Below are positions 17,739 to 27,264 of a stretch of 64,000 bases of DNA, piece after piece. This DNA is from Peiella sedimenti (GTDB lineage: Bacteria; Pseudomonadota; Alphaproteobacteria; Caulobacterales; Caulobacteraceae). The notes beneath the pieces are model-generated. The model saw only the letters and a list, made by a program, of their open reading frames with translations. It was not told where the DNA came from and made no database searches. Both the position numbers and the translations under genes were made by a program. The stretch lies in assembly GCF_030504955.1 (NCBI RefSeq), contig NZ_JAUKTR010000001.1:745501-809500 (forward strand). The letters run 5' to 3'. Positions within the stretch are counted from its first letter, which is position 1. Each line of letters begins with the position of its first letter.

Positions 17739-20372
17739 ATGACCCGCTTTACACCCATGCTCGGCGGCCTGCTGCTCGCCACGACCGCGCTCGTCGCGCC
17801 TCACCACGCCCGCGCGGCGATGATCCAGGATACAACCCAGCCCGCCGGGGAGCCGGTGGAGGCGGCGGGGCCGACCGCTGTTGACGAGATCGTCGTCCTG
17901 GGCCGCAACATCCCGCAGCCCATGCGCGAAACCTCGGAGGTCGCGTCTTTCGTCAGCGCCGAGGAACTGGCGCGAACCGGCGACTCCAACGCCGCAGAGG
18001 CCCTGACTCGCGTGACCGGCCTGTCCATCGCACAGGGCCGCTTCATCTATGTCCGCGGTCTGGGCGAGCGCTATTCGGCCGCGCGTCTGAACGGCTCGCC
18101 GCTGCCCAGCCCCGAGCCGCTGCAGCGCGTGGTGCCGCTGGACCTGTTTCCGGCGTCCATCCTGAGCAGCGTCGCCGTCCAGAAGACCTATTCACCCAAC
18201 TATCCGGGCGAATTCGGCGGCGGCATCATCGACCTGAACACGGTGAGCACGCCCGCTTCACCCTTCCTCGATCTCAGCGTCAGCATCGGCGGCAACACCG
18301 AGACCACGGGTCAGGAAGGGCTGACCTATTACGGGTCGCGTACGGACTTCACCGGCTTTGACGACGGCACGCGCGAAATGCCGCGTCAGCTGCGCGAAGC
18401 CATCGCCACCGGCAACCGCGTTGTCGCGGGCGCCAACTTCACGGCCGCGGACATTCAGGAGATCGGTTGGAGCTTCATCAACGCGCCGCTGAACCTGCTC
18501 CAGCAGTACGAGCACACGCCCGTGGACTTCGGCACCAGCGTGGCGGGCGGAAACAGCTGGCAGGCCGGGCCGGGCTATCTCGGCCTGATCGGCGTGCTGA
18601 GCTATTCCAACGAGTGGCGCACGCGCAACGGCGTCCAGGGCGAAGGCCGCATCGACGCCGGAGACCTCATCGCGACGCGCAGCTACGACTTCATGTCGAC
18701 CGAGAACAATGTGGGCTGGAACGGCCTGTTCGGACTTAGCTACGAAACCGGCGATCACGTGGTCCAGTGGACCAATCTGTGGGTCCGCCGCACCAGCAAG
18801 GAGACTCGCAGCCGCGAAGGCTTCGACTTCGACGCACCTGGCAACAACCTGGTGCGCGACGACTACACTGCCTGGTACGAGCGCCAGCTGTTCGACACCC
18901 AGCTGCGAGGCGAGCACGTTTTCGGCGACTGGAATTTCGACTGGCGAGCGTCGTGGGCGCAGTCGACGCGTGATGCGCCCTACGAAAAGGCGATCCGCTA
19001 TTCGATCGACGACATGGGCGTGCCGTATCACGAGGGTCAGCGGAACTCGACCTCGTTCAGCGAGCTGACGGACGAGGTGGCCTCTGCGGGCTTCGACCTC
19101 TCCTACACCTTGCCGCTGTCGGATGCGCGCGACGCCGTGTTCAGCGTCGGCGCCGAGACCTACGACAACACCCGAGAAGCCGAGCAGCGCATTTTCAGCT
19201 TCCAGGGCAGCGGACTCTCGCCCGCTTTCCAGCGCCAGCGCGTCGATTATCTGTTCGCCGACTACAATCAGGGCCCGGGCCTGCTGCAGCTGGTCGAAAC
19301 GACCGGCGGCGCCGGCGCTGCGGCCTACGACGCGGACCTGACGGTTACGGCCTGGTACGGTCAGGTCGACGCCGAAATCATCCCGCTGGTGCGTACGGCC
19401 GTGGGCCTGCGTTACGAGGAAGGCGAGCAGTCGGTCACACCGCGCGATCTGTTCGGGGGCACGGCCCCCTTCGCGCCGACCCAGCTGTCCAATGACTACG
19501 TTCTCCCGGCGGCGACCCTGACCTGGAACTTCGCCGAGAACATGCAGCTGCGCCTGGGCGCGTCGAAGACCATCGGCCGGCCCCAGTTCCGCGAACTGGC
19601 GCCCCAGCAGTACCTGGACCCGGACAGCGACCGCCTGTTTATTGGCAACCCCTACCTGCGGGACAGCGAGCTGCTCAATCTGGACGCCCGCTGGGAGTGG
19701 TACTTCTCGGCTAACGAGGCCCTGACCGCCGGCGTGTTCTACAAGGACATCGACCGCCCGGTGGAAGCCGCCATCAACGACACCGGCTCGGTCACCCAGC
19801 AGACCTACATCAACGCGCCGCGCGCGGTGCTCTATGGCTTCGAAGTGGACGCCAAGCGTTACTTCGACAGCCCAATGATGGGCGACTTCTGGGACGCCAA
19901 GCGCTGGCTGGTCCAGGCGAACTACACCCTGACCCGCTCGGAGCTGCGGGTCGAGGCGGGCGACGAAGTCTTTCCGTTGTCGGGTGCGGGAATGCCTCAG
20001 CCCGCGACCAACTTCTTCAACGACGGCGACCGCCTGCAGGGCCAGTCCGAGCATCTGTTCAACCTGCAGTTCGGCTGGGAGGACGATGTGGTCAACTCGC
20101 AGGCCACCCTGCTGCTGACCTACGCCAGTGAGCGCAGCTCGGCGCGCGGCCGTCCGGGCGAACCGGACCTGATCCAGGAGCCGGGCGTGATGCTGGACTT
20201 CGCCTACCGTCGCGAGTTTGAAGCCATGGATCGCCCGTTCAAGCTGGGCTTCGAAATCCGCAACCTGCTCGGCACGGAGTTCCAGGAGTACCAGGAGCTC
20301 AACACCCGCGTGGACATCAACCGCTACGACCTGGGCCGGACCTTCTCGCTCAGCCTGTCCACCGCCTTCTGA
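17739..20372 (+). CDS. TonB-dependent outer-membrane receptor in the ElpS/T2SS locus
   Basis: An 877-residue receptor with a signal peptide (to about residue 33, ARA), a TonB-box-like DEIVVLG, a plug domain (SNAAEALTRVTGLSIAQGRF, YVRGLGERYSAARLNGS, YPGEFGGGIIDLNT) and a long beta-barrel ending LGRTFSLSLSTAF with the usual terminal Phe. It imports an unidentified ligand using TonB energy. The locus suggests a link with secreted ElpS and with phosphate or organic-phosphate scavenging, but this is inference. CAGAGG precedes the ATG at 17739. Confidence 0.92.
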   Translation: MTRFTPMLGGLLLATTALVAPHHARAAMIQDTTQPAGEPVEAAGPTAVDEIVVLGRNIPQPMRETSEVASFVSAEELARTGDSNAAEALTRVTGLSIAQGRFIYVRGLGERYSAARLNGSPLPSPEPLQRVVPLDLFPASILSSVAVQKTYSPNYPGEFGGGIIDLNTVSTPASPFLDLSVSIGGNTETTGQEGLTYYGSRTDFTGFDDGTREMPRQLREAIATGNRVVAGANFTAADIQEIGWSFINAPLNLLQQYEHTPVDFGTSVAGGNSWQAGPGYLGLIGVLSYSNEWRTRNGVQGEGRIDAGDLIATRSYDFMSTENNVGWNGLFGLSYETGDHVVQWTNLWVRRTSKETRSREGFDFDAPGNNLVRDDYTAWYERQLFDTQLRGEHVFGDWNFDWRASWAQSTRDAPYEKAIRYSIDDMGVPYHEGQRNSTSFSELTDEVASAGFDLSYTLPLSDARDAVFSVGAETYDNTREAEQRIFSFQGSGLSPAFQRQRVDYLFADYNQGPGLLQLVETTGGAGAAAYDADLTVTAWYGQVDAEIIPLVRTAVGLRYEEGEQSVTPRDLFGGTAPFAPTQLSNDYVLPAATLTWNFAENMQLRLGASKTIGRPQFRELAPQQYLDPDSDRLFIGNPYLRDSELLNLDARWEWYFSANEALTAGVFYKDIDRPVEAAINDTGSVTQQTYINAPRAVLYGFEVDAKRYFDSPMMGDFWDAKRWLVQANYTLTRSELRVEAGDEVFPLSGAGMPQPATNFFNDGDRLQGQSEHLFNLQFGWEDDVVNSQATLLLTYASERSSARGRPGEPDLIQEPGVMLDFAYRREFEAMDRPFKLGFEIRNLLGTEFQEYQELNTRVDINRYDLGRTFSLSLSTAF

Positions 20373-20382
20373 TGGCCGATGG

Positions 20383-20406
20383 GGGCGGGGCGTTCGCGCC
20401 CCGCCC
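20383..20406 (+). terminator. Rho-independent-type hairpin after the TonB receptor
   Basis: A perfect 10-bp GC stem (GGGCGGGGCG with CGCCCCGCCC) closed by a TTCG tetraloop, starting 11 nt after the receptor stop. Downstream is GCCTTGT rather than a long T-run. It separates the receptor from the gsp operon. Confidence 0.75.
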
Positions 20407-20422
20407 GCCTTGTCGGCGAGCG

Positions 20423-20451
20423 GCGTCACAGGCTTGTCACGCCAAGGTCAT
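20423..20451 (+). promoter_or_regulatory. Candidate Pho box, three direct repeats before gspC
   Basis: GCGTCAC-AGGC-TTGTCAC-GCCA-AGGTCAT are three 7-mers in exact 11-bp phase, each ending in GTCAC or GTCAT, as in PhoB sites (CTGTCAT-N4 repeats). The middle one matches 6/7. They lie 46 nt before the gspC start, a sensible activator position. With the site before the ElpS-like gene this suggests one phosphate-starvation regulon. Inference from sequence only. Confidence 0.5.
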
Positions 20452-20496
20452 GGGCCGGTGCGGGACGGGATCGTCTCGTCACACTACGAAGCCGAT

Positions 20497-21351
20497 ATGT
20501 TCCGTGTCCCGCTGATCTCCAGCGTCCAGCCAACGGCCGTCCTCAGGCGGCTCGCGGCTCGTCCGCGGGCGATCCTCGGGGCGACGGAGGCCGTGCTGGC
20601 GGTGGCGCTAGCGGGACCGGCGGCCGCGCTGATCTGGATGCTTGCGGGGGACCCCGCTCCCATGGCGGCGTCTATCCGTCCCACAGGCCCGGATGCTGCC
20701 GATGTCTCGGTTCTCGGGCGCTTCGACCCCTTCTATCGAACCGGCCGGGACGCCCCTGCGGTTGACGTCACAGCGCCGTCTGAAGGCGCTGGCGCCCAGG
20801 GCTTTCGCCTCTTCGGCGTTCGAACAGAAGGCGGGGGCCGAGGGTCCGCCATCATTGCGGGTCCGGACGGGCAGCAGCGCGCCGTGCGCACCGGCGAGGA
20901 AGCAGCGCCGGGCGTCATTCTCCAGTCCGTCACCGGCGAGAGCGCCACCCTGCGCGCGGGGGGGCGGGTGATGCTGATCGCCTTCGAGCCTTCGGTCGCC
21001 GCGGCCGCACCGAACGCGGCCCCCCAGACCAGTACGCCGTCGGCGACTGTCGCGAACGTCGCCGCTACAGCCGATCGGTCCGCACTGATGCGCCAGCTCA
21101 GCCTGACCCCGCGTCGCACCGACGGCCGCCTCAGCGGCATGACCCTCCAGGCCCGCGGCGGGGCCGCGGCCGCCCTGCGCCGGGCGGGACTGGAGCCTGG
21201 CGACGTCATCACCGCGGTGAACGGCCAGCCCGTCACCCAGGAAAGCCTGGCGGAGCTCCAGGCCGAGATGATGCGCGCGCCCCAGGCTGAACTCACCCTT
21301 GAACGCGGCGGTCAGTCCCTGACCGTCCAGCTGCCAGCGAGCCCCCAATGA
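20497..21351 (+). CDS. gspC: Type II secretion protein GspC
   Basis: A 284-residue inner-membrane protein that bridges the secretin and the inner-membrane platform. It has a short cytoplasmic N-terminus and one membrane helix (ILGATEAVLAVALAGPAAALIWML, about 32-55). A homology region with GFRLFGVRTEGGGRGSAII then GPDGQQRAVRTGE follows, and a C-terminal PDZ domain has LRRAGLEPGDVITAVNGQPV. Start at ATG 20497 by fit to the membrane helix; the stop overlaps gspD by 4 nt (ATGA). First gene of an unbroken gspC-gspO run. Confidence 0.9.
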   Translation: MFRVPLISSVQPTAVLRRLAARPRAILGATEAVLAVALAGPAAALIWMLAGDPAPMAASIRPTGPDAADVSVLGRFDPFYRTGRDAPAVDVTAPSEGAGAQGFRLFGVRTEGGGRGSAIIAGPDGQQRAVRTGEEAAPGVILQSVTGESATLRAGGRVMLIAFEPSVAAAAPNAAPQTSTPSATVANVAATADRSALMRQLSLTPRRTDGRLSGMTLQARGGAAAALRRAGLEPGDVITAVNGQPVTQESLAELQAEMMRAPQAELTLERGGQSLTVQLPASPQ

Positions 21352-23342
21352 CCCGTCTCGCCGTCGCCCTGGTCCTGATCCTGAGTCTGCTCTCGGCCCC
21401 GCCCGCCGCCCACGCCCAGAACCAGGTGTTGAACTATCAGAACGCGGACATCCGGGCGGTGGTCCAGGACATCTCGCGCGTGACGGGGCGTACCTTCATC
21501 GTCGACCCGCGCGTCAGCGGCGCCGTCACGGTGGTGAGCGCCCAACCCCTGTCCCGCAACGAGCTGCTGTCGGTGTTCGTGCAGACCCTGCGCGCCAATG
21601 GCCTCGTGGTCACGCCGGCAGGGTCCGGCGCCTGGCGCATTTCGCCAGCCGAGGGCGCCGCCCAAATGCCCGGCTCGGCGCAGGGGTTCTCGACCCGCGT
21701 TTTCCGGCTGTCGAGCGTGGACGCCGCCGCCGCCGCCGAAATCCTGCGGCCGCTGGTCTCGCCTGAGGGTCAGGTGCTGCCGGCCCCGGAAGGCAATGCA
21801 CTGGTGGTGGCCGACTATGCCGACAACCTGGCGCGCATCTCGTCGATCCTGAACCAGCTTGACGAGGATCGCGCTGATCTTCGCACCGTCAGCCTGGTCA
21901 ACACCTCCGCACGCGAGATGGCCGAGACGGTGACGCGCGTGCTGGGGCTGGCCAGCGACGCCGAGGGCGGCTCGTCGCTGCTGACCGTGACGCCCGTGGC
22001 CTCCTCCAACACGGTGGTGCTGCGAGGCGCGCCGGGCCTGATCGCGCGGGCCGAGACCTTGATCCAGGATCTGGACGGACGCGCCGGGGCCAGCGGCGAC
22101 ATCCGGGTTATCCATCTGCAGCACGCCGACGCCGGCCAGCTGGCGGCCGTGCTGCAACAACTGGTGGGTCAACAGCCGGGTGCGGTCGAGGCCGCCGCCC
22201 GCAACGCCGGCCAGCCAGCCGTCACCCAAACCTCGAACGCGTCCCAGAGTCCGGCCGCTCCGGGCCTGGCTCTCGGCGGGCAGCCGGTTTCCATCACGCG
22301 CTATCCCGGCGCCAACGCGCTGATCATCGCCGCCAGTCCCGAAACCCAGCGTGTGCTCGCCGAGGTGGTGCGCCAGCTGGATACCCGCCGCCAGCAGGTG
22401 CTGGTCGAAGCCATCGTCGTGGAGGTGTCGGACACGGCGGCGCGCCAACTGGGCCTGCAGTACATGATCGGCGGCGGCGAGAACGGCACGGTTCCGTTCA
22501 CCGCGACCAACTACTCGAACATGGCGCCGAACCTGCTCAGCCTGGCCGCGCCCCTGATCGCCGACGACGACCTGGATGAGGATTCGGCTTTGCTGAATAC
22601 CTTGCGCCAGAACGCGTTGCGCAGTCTGCAAAGCGCCACCGGGGTGACGCTGGGCGTGGGCGGGCAGAACAGCAACGGCGTGCTCTTCGGCGCCATACTG
22701 AACGCGGTGCGCGAGGATACGGCCTCGAACATCCTGTCGACCCCGTCGGTTATGGCGCTGGACAACCAACAGGCCCGCTTCCTGGGCGGCCAGGAGGTGC
22801 CGGTCTCGACGGGCGAGGTGCTCGGCGACTCCAACTCCAATCCCTTCCGCACGATTGAGCGCCGCAACGTCGGCGTCCAGCTCGAGGTGACGCCCCAGAT
22901 CAACGCCGGAGGAGGGGTCACCCTGGCCCTGCGCGTCGAGGTGTCGTCGGTCGCAGGGCCGATCAGCGAGGACTATCAGGAACTGATTTTCAACAAGCGC
23001 GAGGTGGCCACCACGGTCCTTGCCGACGACGGCGACATCATCGTGCTGGGCGGCCTGCTGGATCAGAACGAACGCGTTTCGACGCAAGGTATTCCGGGGC
23101 TGTCGAACATTCCCGGCGTGGGGGCCCTTTTCCGCAGCAACGGCCGATCGAACCAGCGCACCAACCTGATGGTGTTCCTGCGCCCGACGATCATCAGCGA
23201 CGCGGGTCAGGCCCAGGCCGTGACGGCGCGCCCATTCGAGCTCATGACCGGCGCCCAGCGCGCCGCTGATCCGCAAGGCCAGAGCAGCCTTGAGCGTCTG
23301 GTGCGCGAGGCGCTTCAGGCCCAGCCGCCGCGAGCGCCCTGA
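21348..23342 (+). CDS. gspD: Type II secretion secretin GspD
   Basis: A 664-residue outer-membrane secretin with a signal peptide ending AAHAQ (about 23). The N0 domain has LNYQNADIRAVVQDISRVTG and SRNELLSVFVQTLRANGL. N1-N3 domains follow with repeated FRLSSVDAAAAAEIL and IRVIHLQHADAGQLAAVLQQL segments. The secretin core has VLVEAIVVEVSDTAARQLGL, ILSTPSVMALDNQQARFLGG and a C-terminal IIVLGGLLDQNE then TNLMVFLRPTII. It forms the exit channel. TGATG overlap with gspE. Confidence 0.96.
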   Translation: MTRLAVALVLILSLLSAPPAAHAQNQVLNYQNADIRAVVQDISRVTGRTFIVDPRVSGAVTVVSAQPLSRNELLSVFVQTLRANGLVVTPAGSGAWRISPAEGAAQMPGSAQGFSTRVFRLSSVDAAAAAEILRPLVSPEGQVLPAPEGNALVVADYADNLARISSILNQLDEDRADLRTVSLVNTSAREMAETVTRVLGLASDAEGGSSLLTVTPVASSNTVVLRGAPGLIARAETLIQDLDGRAGASGDIRVIHLQHADAGQLAAVLQQLVGQQPGAVEAAARNAGQPAVTQTSNASQSPAAPGLALGGQPVSITRYPGANALIIAASPETQRVLAEVVRQLDTRRQQVLVEAIVVEVSDTAARQLGLQYMIGGGENGTVPFTATNYSNMAPNLLSLAAPLIADDDLDEDSALLNTLRQNALRSLQSATGVTLGVGGQNSNGVLFGAILNAVREDTASNILSTPSVMALDNQQARFLGGQEVPVSTGEVLGDSNSNPFRTIERRNVGVQLEVTPQINAGGGVTLALRVEVSSVAGPISEDYQELIFNKREVATTVLADDGDIIVLGGLLDQNERVSTQGIPGLSNIPGVGALFRSNGRSNQRTNLMVFLRPTIISDAGQAQAVTARPFELMTGAQRAADPQGQSSLERLVREALQAQPPRAP

Positions 23343-24823
23343 TGCAAGCCGCGCCCCGCATCGCCTATGGCTTCGCCAAGAGCCGCGGCGTCGTCCTGCT
23401 GGACTGGGCCGAACCGGCCCGCGTGGGATTGCGCGAAGGCGCCGACGCCTCGGCGTTGCTTGAGGTTCGTCGGGCCCTGGGCCGCGCCCTGAAGGTGGAG
23501 CCGCTGGCGCCGGCGGCCTTCGACCGACGGCTCTCCGAGGTCTATGCGGACGGCGGCCTTTCCGACGCGCCGCTCGAGGGCCTGGACGACAGGTTCGGCC
23601 TGACGGACGAGATGCCGGCGGTGGACGACCTATTGGACGCCCAGGATGACGCGCCCATCATCCGCCTGATCAACGGCCTCATGGCCGAAGCGGTCCGGTC
23701 CGGCGCCTCGGACATTCATATCGAACCCTATGAAACGCGGCTGGTGGTGCGCATGCGCATCGACGGCGTGCTGCGCGAGACGCTGACCCTGCCCGCGCGC
23801 CTCGCGCCTCTGGTGGTGTCACGGGTCAAGGTCATGGCCCGGTTGGACATCGCCGAACGCCGCAAGCCTCAGGATGGGCGCATCGCCGTGGCCCTGGGCG
23901 GCAAGACCGTGGACGTGCGCGTCTCGACCCTGCCTTCGCGCGCCGGCGAGCGGGTGGTCATGCGCGTGCTCGACAAGGCGCAGGCCGATCTTTCCCTGGA
24001 TGAGCTGGGTATGGGACCCGAGACCCTGGCGCACATCCGCCGGGCGCTGGATGAACCCAATGGCGTCATCCTGGTCACCGGGCCAACCGGTTCGGGCAAG
24101 ACCACGACTCTCTACGCAGCCCTGGCGCGCCTTAACGACGGGCGGCGCAATATCCTGACCATCGAGGACCCGGTGGAGTACGCCGTCGACGGCGTCGGAC
24201 AGACCCAGGTCAACGCCAAGGTCGGCATGACCTTCGCCGCGGGCCTGCGCGCCATCCTTCGCCAGGATCCAGACGTGGTCATGGTGGGTGAAATTCGGGA
24301 CGTGGAGACGGCTCAGATCGCGGTTCAGGCCGCTCTGACCGGCCATCTGGTCCTGTCGACCGTTCACACCAACGACGCCGCCGGCGCCGTGACTCGCCTT
24401 CGGGACATGGGGGTCGAACCGTTCCTGCTGGCTTCGACGCTGAGGTTGATCCTCGCTCAGAGGCTGGTGCGCCGCCTGTGCCCTGAGTGCGTCCGCACCG
24501 CGCCCGCCACGCCTGCAGAAGCGAAGCTGCTGGGCCTGCGCAAGGGCTTCCCAATCGGCCATGCGGCTGGCTGCGGCGTCTGCCGCAACACGGGCTATCA
24601 GGGGCGGATCGGCCTCTATGAGGCGGTCTATGTGGACGAGGCCGTGCGCGGCCTGATCGCCTCGGGCGCCGATGAAGGCGAGATCGTCAAGGCGGCCCTG
24701 ACGCCGATAGGCGGGCTGAGCGAGGCCGGGCGAGCCGCAGTCGCCGAGGGGCTGACCACGGTCGAGGAGGCGCTGCGCGTCACCCGCCGCGGCGCCCAGG
24801 ACGATGACCATGGCGAGCTTTGA
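23342..24823 (+). CDS. gspE: Type II secretion ATPase GspE
   Basis: A 493-residue hexameric motor ATPase of the inner-membrane platform. An N-terminal domain binds GspL. The catalytic part has SDIHIEPYETRLVVRMRIDG, Walker A VTGPTGSGKTTTLYAAL, an Asp box ILTIEDPVEY, Walker B ILRQDPDVVMVGEIRD and the His box LVLSTVHTNDAAGAV. A four-Cys zinc motif is formed by LCPECVR and CGVCRNTGYQGRIGLYE. Confidence 0.96.
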   Translation: MQAAPRIAYGFAKSRGVVLLDWAEPARVGLREGADASALLEVRRALGRALKVEPLAPAAFDRRLSEVYADGGLSDAPLEGLDDRFGLTDEMPAVDDLLDAQDDAPIIRLINGLMAEAVRSGASDIHIEPYETRLVVRMRIDGVLRETLTLPARLAPLVVSRVKVMARLDIAERRKPQDGRIAVALGGKTVDVRVSTLPSRAGERVVMRVLDKAQADLSLDELGMGPETLAHIRRALDEPNGVILVTGPTGSGKTTTLYAALARLNDGRRNILTIEDPVEYAVDGVGQTQVNAKVGMTFAAGLRAILRQDPDVVMVGEIRDVETAQIAVQAALTGHLVLSTVHTNDAAGAVTRLRDMGVEPFLLASTLRLILAQRLVRRLCPECVRTAPATPAEAKLLGLRKGFPIGHAAGCGVCRNTGYQGRIGLYEAVYVDEAVRGLIASGADEGEIVKAALTPIGGLSEAGRAAVAEGLTTVEEALRVTRRGAQDDDHGEL

Positions 24824-26012
24824 CTACATCGCCGTAGACGCCGCAGGGCGGACGCGGGCCGGCGCCTTGACGGCCGCGAACGAAGCCGAGGCCCGAGCCC
24901 TGCTGGCCCGGCGGCGGCTGGCCGCGATGCGGGTGACGCCCGCCTCGAAGGCCGCGCCCAAGGCCAAGCGCGCAGGAGCGATTGGAGGGCGTGACCTGGC
25001 GCTGGTCACACGCCAATTGGCCACCCTGATCGCCGTGGCGCCGCTCGAGGAGTCCCTGCGCACCCTTGCCGCCCAGGCCGAGAAGCCCAAGCTGCGTCAG
25101 GTGCTGGAGCAGACCCACGCCGGCGTCCTGGAGGGTCGCAGGCTGGCCGACGCCATGGGCCGCACGGGTCGGGCCTGGCCGACGCTCTACCGCGCCATGG
25201 TGGCGGCCGGCGAAAGCTCGGGCGCGCTGCCGATGATCCTGGAGCGCCTGGCCGATCTCCTGGAGACCGAGCAGCAGGTGAAGGCCAAGGTGCTGACGGC
25301 TCTGGTCTATCCCATCGCCCTGACCGTGGTGGCGCTGGTGGTGGTGGCCGCCCTGATGATCTTCGTCGTGCCCAAGGTGGTCGACCAGTTCGAAAGCATG
25401 GGCCAGGCCCTGCCGCTGCTGACGCGGCTGGTCATCGGCGCCTCGGACCTGATGCGTCACTGGGGCTGGCTGATCGCCCTGACGCTGTTGGGGGCAGGGG
25501 CTCTCTTCGCCCATTGGCTCAGGAAGGCCGAGAACCGGCTGAGGTTTGACCGCTGGGTGCTGAGGCTGCCCGTCGTGGGCCGGCTGATCCGCGACCTTCA
25601 TGCCGCCCGTCTGGCGCGGACCCTGGCCACCATGCTGGCGTCCGGTTTGCCTGTGGTTGAGGGCCTGACCGCCGTGTCCCCCACGGTGCGCAACGCCGTC
25701 TTGCGTCAGGCCACGGAACAGATGGCCGCCGCGATCCGCGAAGGCGGCGGCCTGTCGTCAGCCATGCGCCGCGCCGGCGTCTTTCCGCCCCTGCTGGTGC
25801 ACATGACAGCCAGCGGTGAATCCTCCGGTCGCCTGGAGCCCATGCTCGAACGATCAGCCGACTACCTCGATCGGGAATTCAATGCCTTCACGGCGGCGGC
25901 TCTCAGCCTGTTGGAGCCCATCATCATCGTCGTCATGGGCGGCGTCGTCGCCGTGATCGTGCTGTCGATCCTGCTGCCGATTCTCCAGATCAACACCCTG
26001 GCCGTCGGCTAG
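24810..26012 (+). CDS. gspF: Type II secretion platform protein GspF
   Basis: A 400-residue inner-membrane protein with the two repeated GspF domains (RQLATLIAVAPLEESLRTLA near 75 and ARTLATMLASGLPVVEGL near 275) and three membrane helices (about 167-190, 220-240, 370-395). It converts GspE movement into pseudopilus assembly. I chose ATG 24810 over ATG 24804 because AGGA lies 8 nt before it. The start lies within the end of gspE. Confidence 0.95.
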   Translation: MASFDYIAVDAAGRTRAGALTAANEAEARALLARRRLAAMRVTPASKAAPKAKRAGAIGGRDLALVTRQLATLIAVAPLEESLRTLAAQAEKPKLRQVLEQTHAGVLEGRRLADAMGRTGRAWPTLYRAMVAAGESSGALPMILERLADLLETEQQVKAKVLTALVYPIALTVVALVVVAALMIFVVPKVVDQFESMGQALPLLTRLVIGASDLMRHWGWLIALTLLGAGALFAHWLRKAENRLRFDRWVLRLPVVGRLIRDLHAARLARTLATMLASGLPVVEGLTAVSPTVRNAVLRQATEQMAAAIREGGGLSSAMRRAGVFPPLLVHMTASGESSGRLEPMLERSADYLDREFNAFTAAALSLLEPIIIVVMGGVVAVIVLSILLPILQINTLAVG

Positions 26013-26026
26013 GAAGGATGTCCGCC

Positions 26027-26473
26027 ATGTCCCGCAAGACCGCCGCCCGCCGCCGCCTGCATCGCCGCCGCCGCCAGGGCTTCAGCCTCGTCGAACTGAT
26101 GGTCGTCATTGTCATTATCGGGCTTCTAGCCACGATCGTGATGCTCAATGTCCTCCCCAGCCAGGACCGAGCGCGGATCGAGAAGGCCCGGGCGGACGTC
26201 GCCGTCCTGGAGCAGGCGGTCGAGGTTTATCGCCTGGATAATATGGACTTCCCCCCGAACCTTCAGGCGCTGGTGGAGGCGCCGGCGAACCTCAACCGGC
26301 CTGACCGCTATCGCAGCGGCGGGTACGTGCGTCGCCTGCCGGAAGACCCCTGGGGCAACGCCTATCAGTACCGGCGTCCCGGCGAGCGTGGGGCCTTCGA
26401 CATCTGGTCCATGGGCGCGGACGGCGAGACCGGCGGAGAGGGCGATGACGCCGATATCGGCAACTGGTCCTGA
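26027..26473 (+). CDS. gspG: Major pseudopilin GspG
   Basis: A 148-residue prepilin with a very basic leader (RKTAARRRLHRRRRQG) cleaved before FSLVELMVVIVIIGLLAT, with the essential Glu5. The C-terminal part has the family phrase LPEDPWGNAYQYRRPGERG and a Ca-site-like DADIGNWS end. ATG 26027 has AGGAAGG at 9 nt; ATG 26018 directly abuts it. GspG polymerises into the secretion pseudopilus. Confidence 0.96.
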   Translation: MSRKTAARRRLHRRRRQGFSLVELMVVIVIIGLLATIVMLNVLPSQDRARIEKARADVAVLEQAVEVYRLDNMDFPPNLQALVEAPANLNRPDRYRSGGYVRRLPEDPWGNAYQYRRPGERGAFDIWSMGADGETGGEGDDADIGNWS

Positions 26474-26906
26474 TAAGGACCGAGGCGGCTACAGTCTGGT
26501 CGAGCTGATGGTCGTCACCGCGATTATCGGCCTGTTGGGGGCTGTCGTCGTCCTGAACGCGCCCGATCCGCAGGGCCGGTTGCCGGACGCCGCCGACGCT
26601 TTTGCGGCTCGACTGGTCCGTGCGCGCGAGGAATCGATCCTGTCCGGCCGGACGATCGAGGTGCAGGTGACGCAGGCCGGCTATGCCTTCGCCGCACTGA
26701 ACGGGGAGGGGCGCGCCCCGCTGGCGAACCGCGCCTTCGCCGACCGCGCCTGGCCCGATCGGGTAGCCCCCTCTGAAGAGGCGCGGATCATTCGCTTCGA
26801 CCCGACCGGCCTCGTGACGCCGGCGGAGGTGGTGCTTGTCCGAGGGGGCAGCCAAGCGCGGGTCAGCGTCTCCGATGCCGGTGAGGTGGCCGTCCATGCC
26901 GGCTGA
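26445..26906 (+). CDS. gspH: Minor pseudopilin GspH
   Basis: A 153-residue minor pseudopilin. The prepilin site is GG|YSLVELMVVTAIIGLLGAV, and the globular part has ARLVRAREESILSGRTIEVQ and PTGLVTPAEVVLVRG. The start is the ATG at 26445, preceded by GGAGAGG and lying 29 nt inside gspG; no other start lies between it and the cleavage site. Confidence 0.88.
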   Translation: MTPISATGPDKDRGGYSLVELMVVTAIIGLLGAVVVLNAPDPQGRLPDAADAFAARLVRAREESILSGRTIEVQVTQAGYAFAALNGEGRAPLANRAFADRAWPDRVAPSEEARIIRFDPTGLVTPAEVVLVRGGSQARVSVSDAGEVAVHAG

Positions 26907-27264
26907 TCGCCAAGGCTTCTCCCTTATCGAACTGCTGGTGGCGCTGGCGGTGTTCAGCCTGGCCGTGGTCGCTTTGTTGAACCTCACAGGCGAAAGCGCC
27001 CGCACCGCCGCAGAGCTGGAGACGCGGGCCCTGGCCTCGGTGGTGGCCGAGAACCGCGCCGTCGAGGCGGTCACCGGCCTGGCGCCGCTGGTGCTAGGTC
27101 AGGAGGAGGGAGTGGAGCAGGCGGCCGGCCGTGCCTGGCGATGGACGCGCATCACGAGCGGCACGCCCGAACCCGGCCTCTACCGCGTCGACATCCGTGT
27201 GCAGGCGCAAGGCCGCCCTGGTTCGGCGGCCGAGGTCAAGGTCTTCCGGAGCGCCTCGGCATGA
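26896..27264 (+). CDS. gspI: Minor pseudopilin GspI
   Basis: A 122-residue minor pseudopilin. Leader MPADRQG is cleaved before FSLIELLVALAVFSLAVVAL. The globular part has ALASVVAENRAVEAVTG and GLYRVDIRVQ, typical of GspI, which nucleates the pseudopilus tip with GspJ and GspK. GAGGTGG precedes the ATG at 26896, which overlaps gspH by 11 nt. Confidence 0.9.
   Translation: MPADRQGFSLIELLVALAVFSLAVVALLNLTGESARTAAELETRALASVVAENRAVEAVTGLAPLVLGQEEGVEQAAGRAWRWTRITSGTPEPGLYRVDIRVQAQGRPGSAAEVKVFRSASA

Noticed and set aside
18258..20429. A 723-codon minus-strand open frame opposite the TonB receptor
   Set aside because: Composition of an antisense shadow; no motifs, and the plus-strand receptor is complete.
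21312..23276. A 654-codon minus-strand frame opposite gspD
   Set aside because: Antisense shadow of a clear secretin gene.
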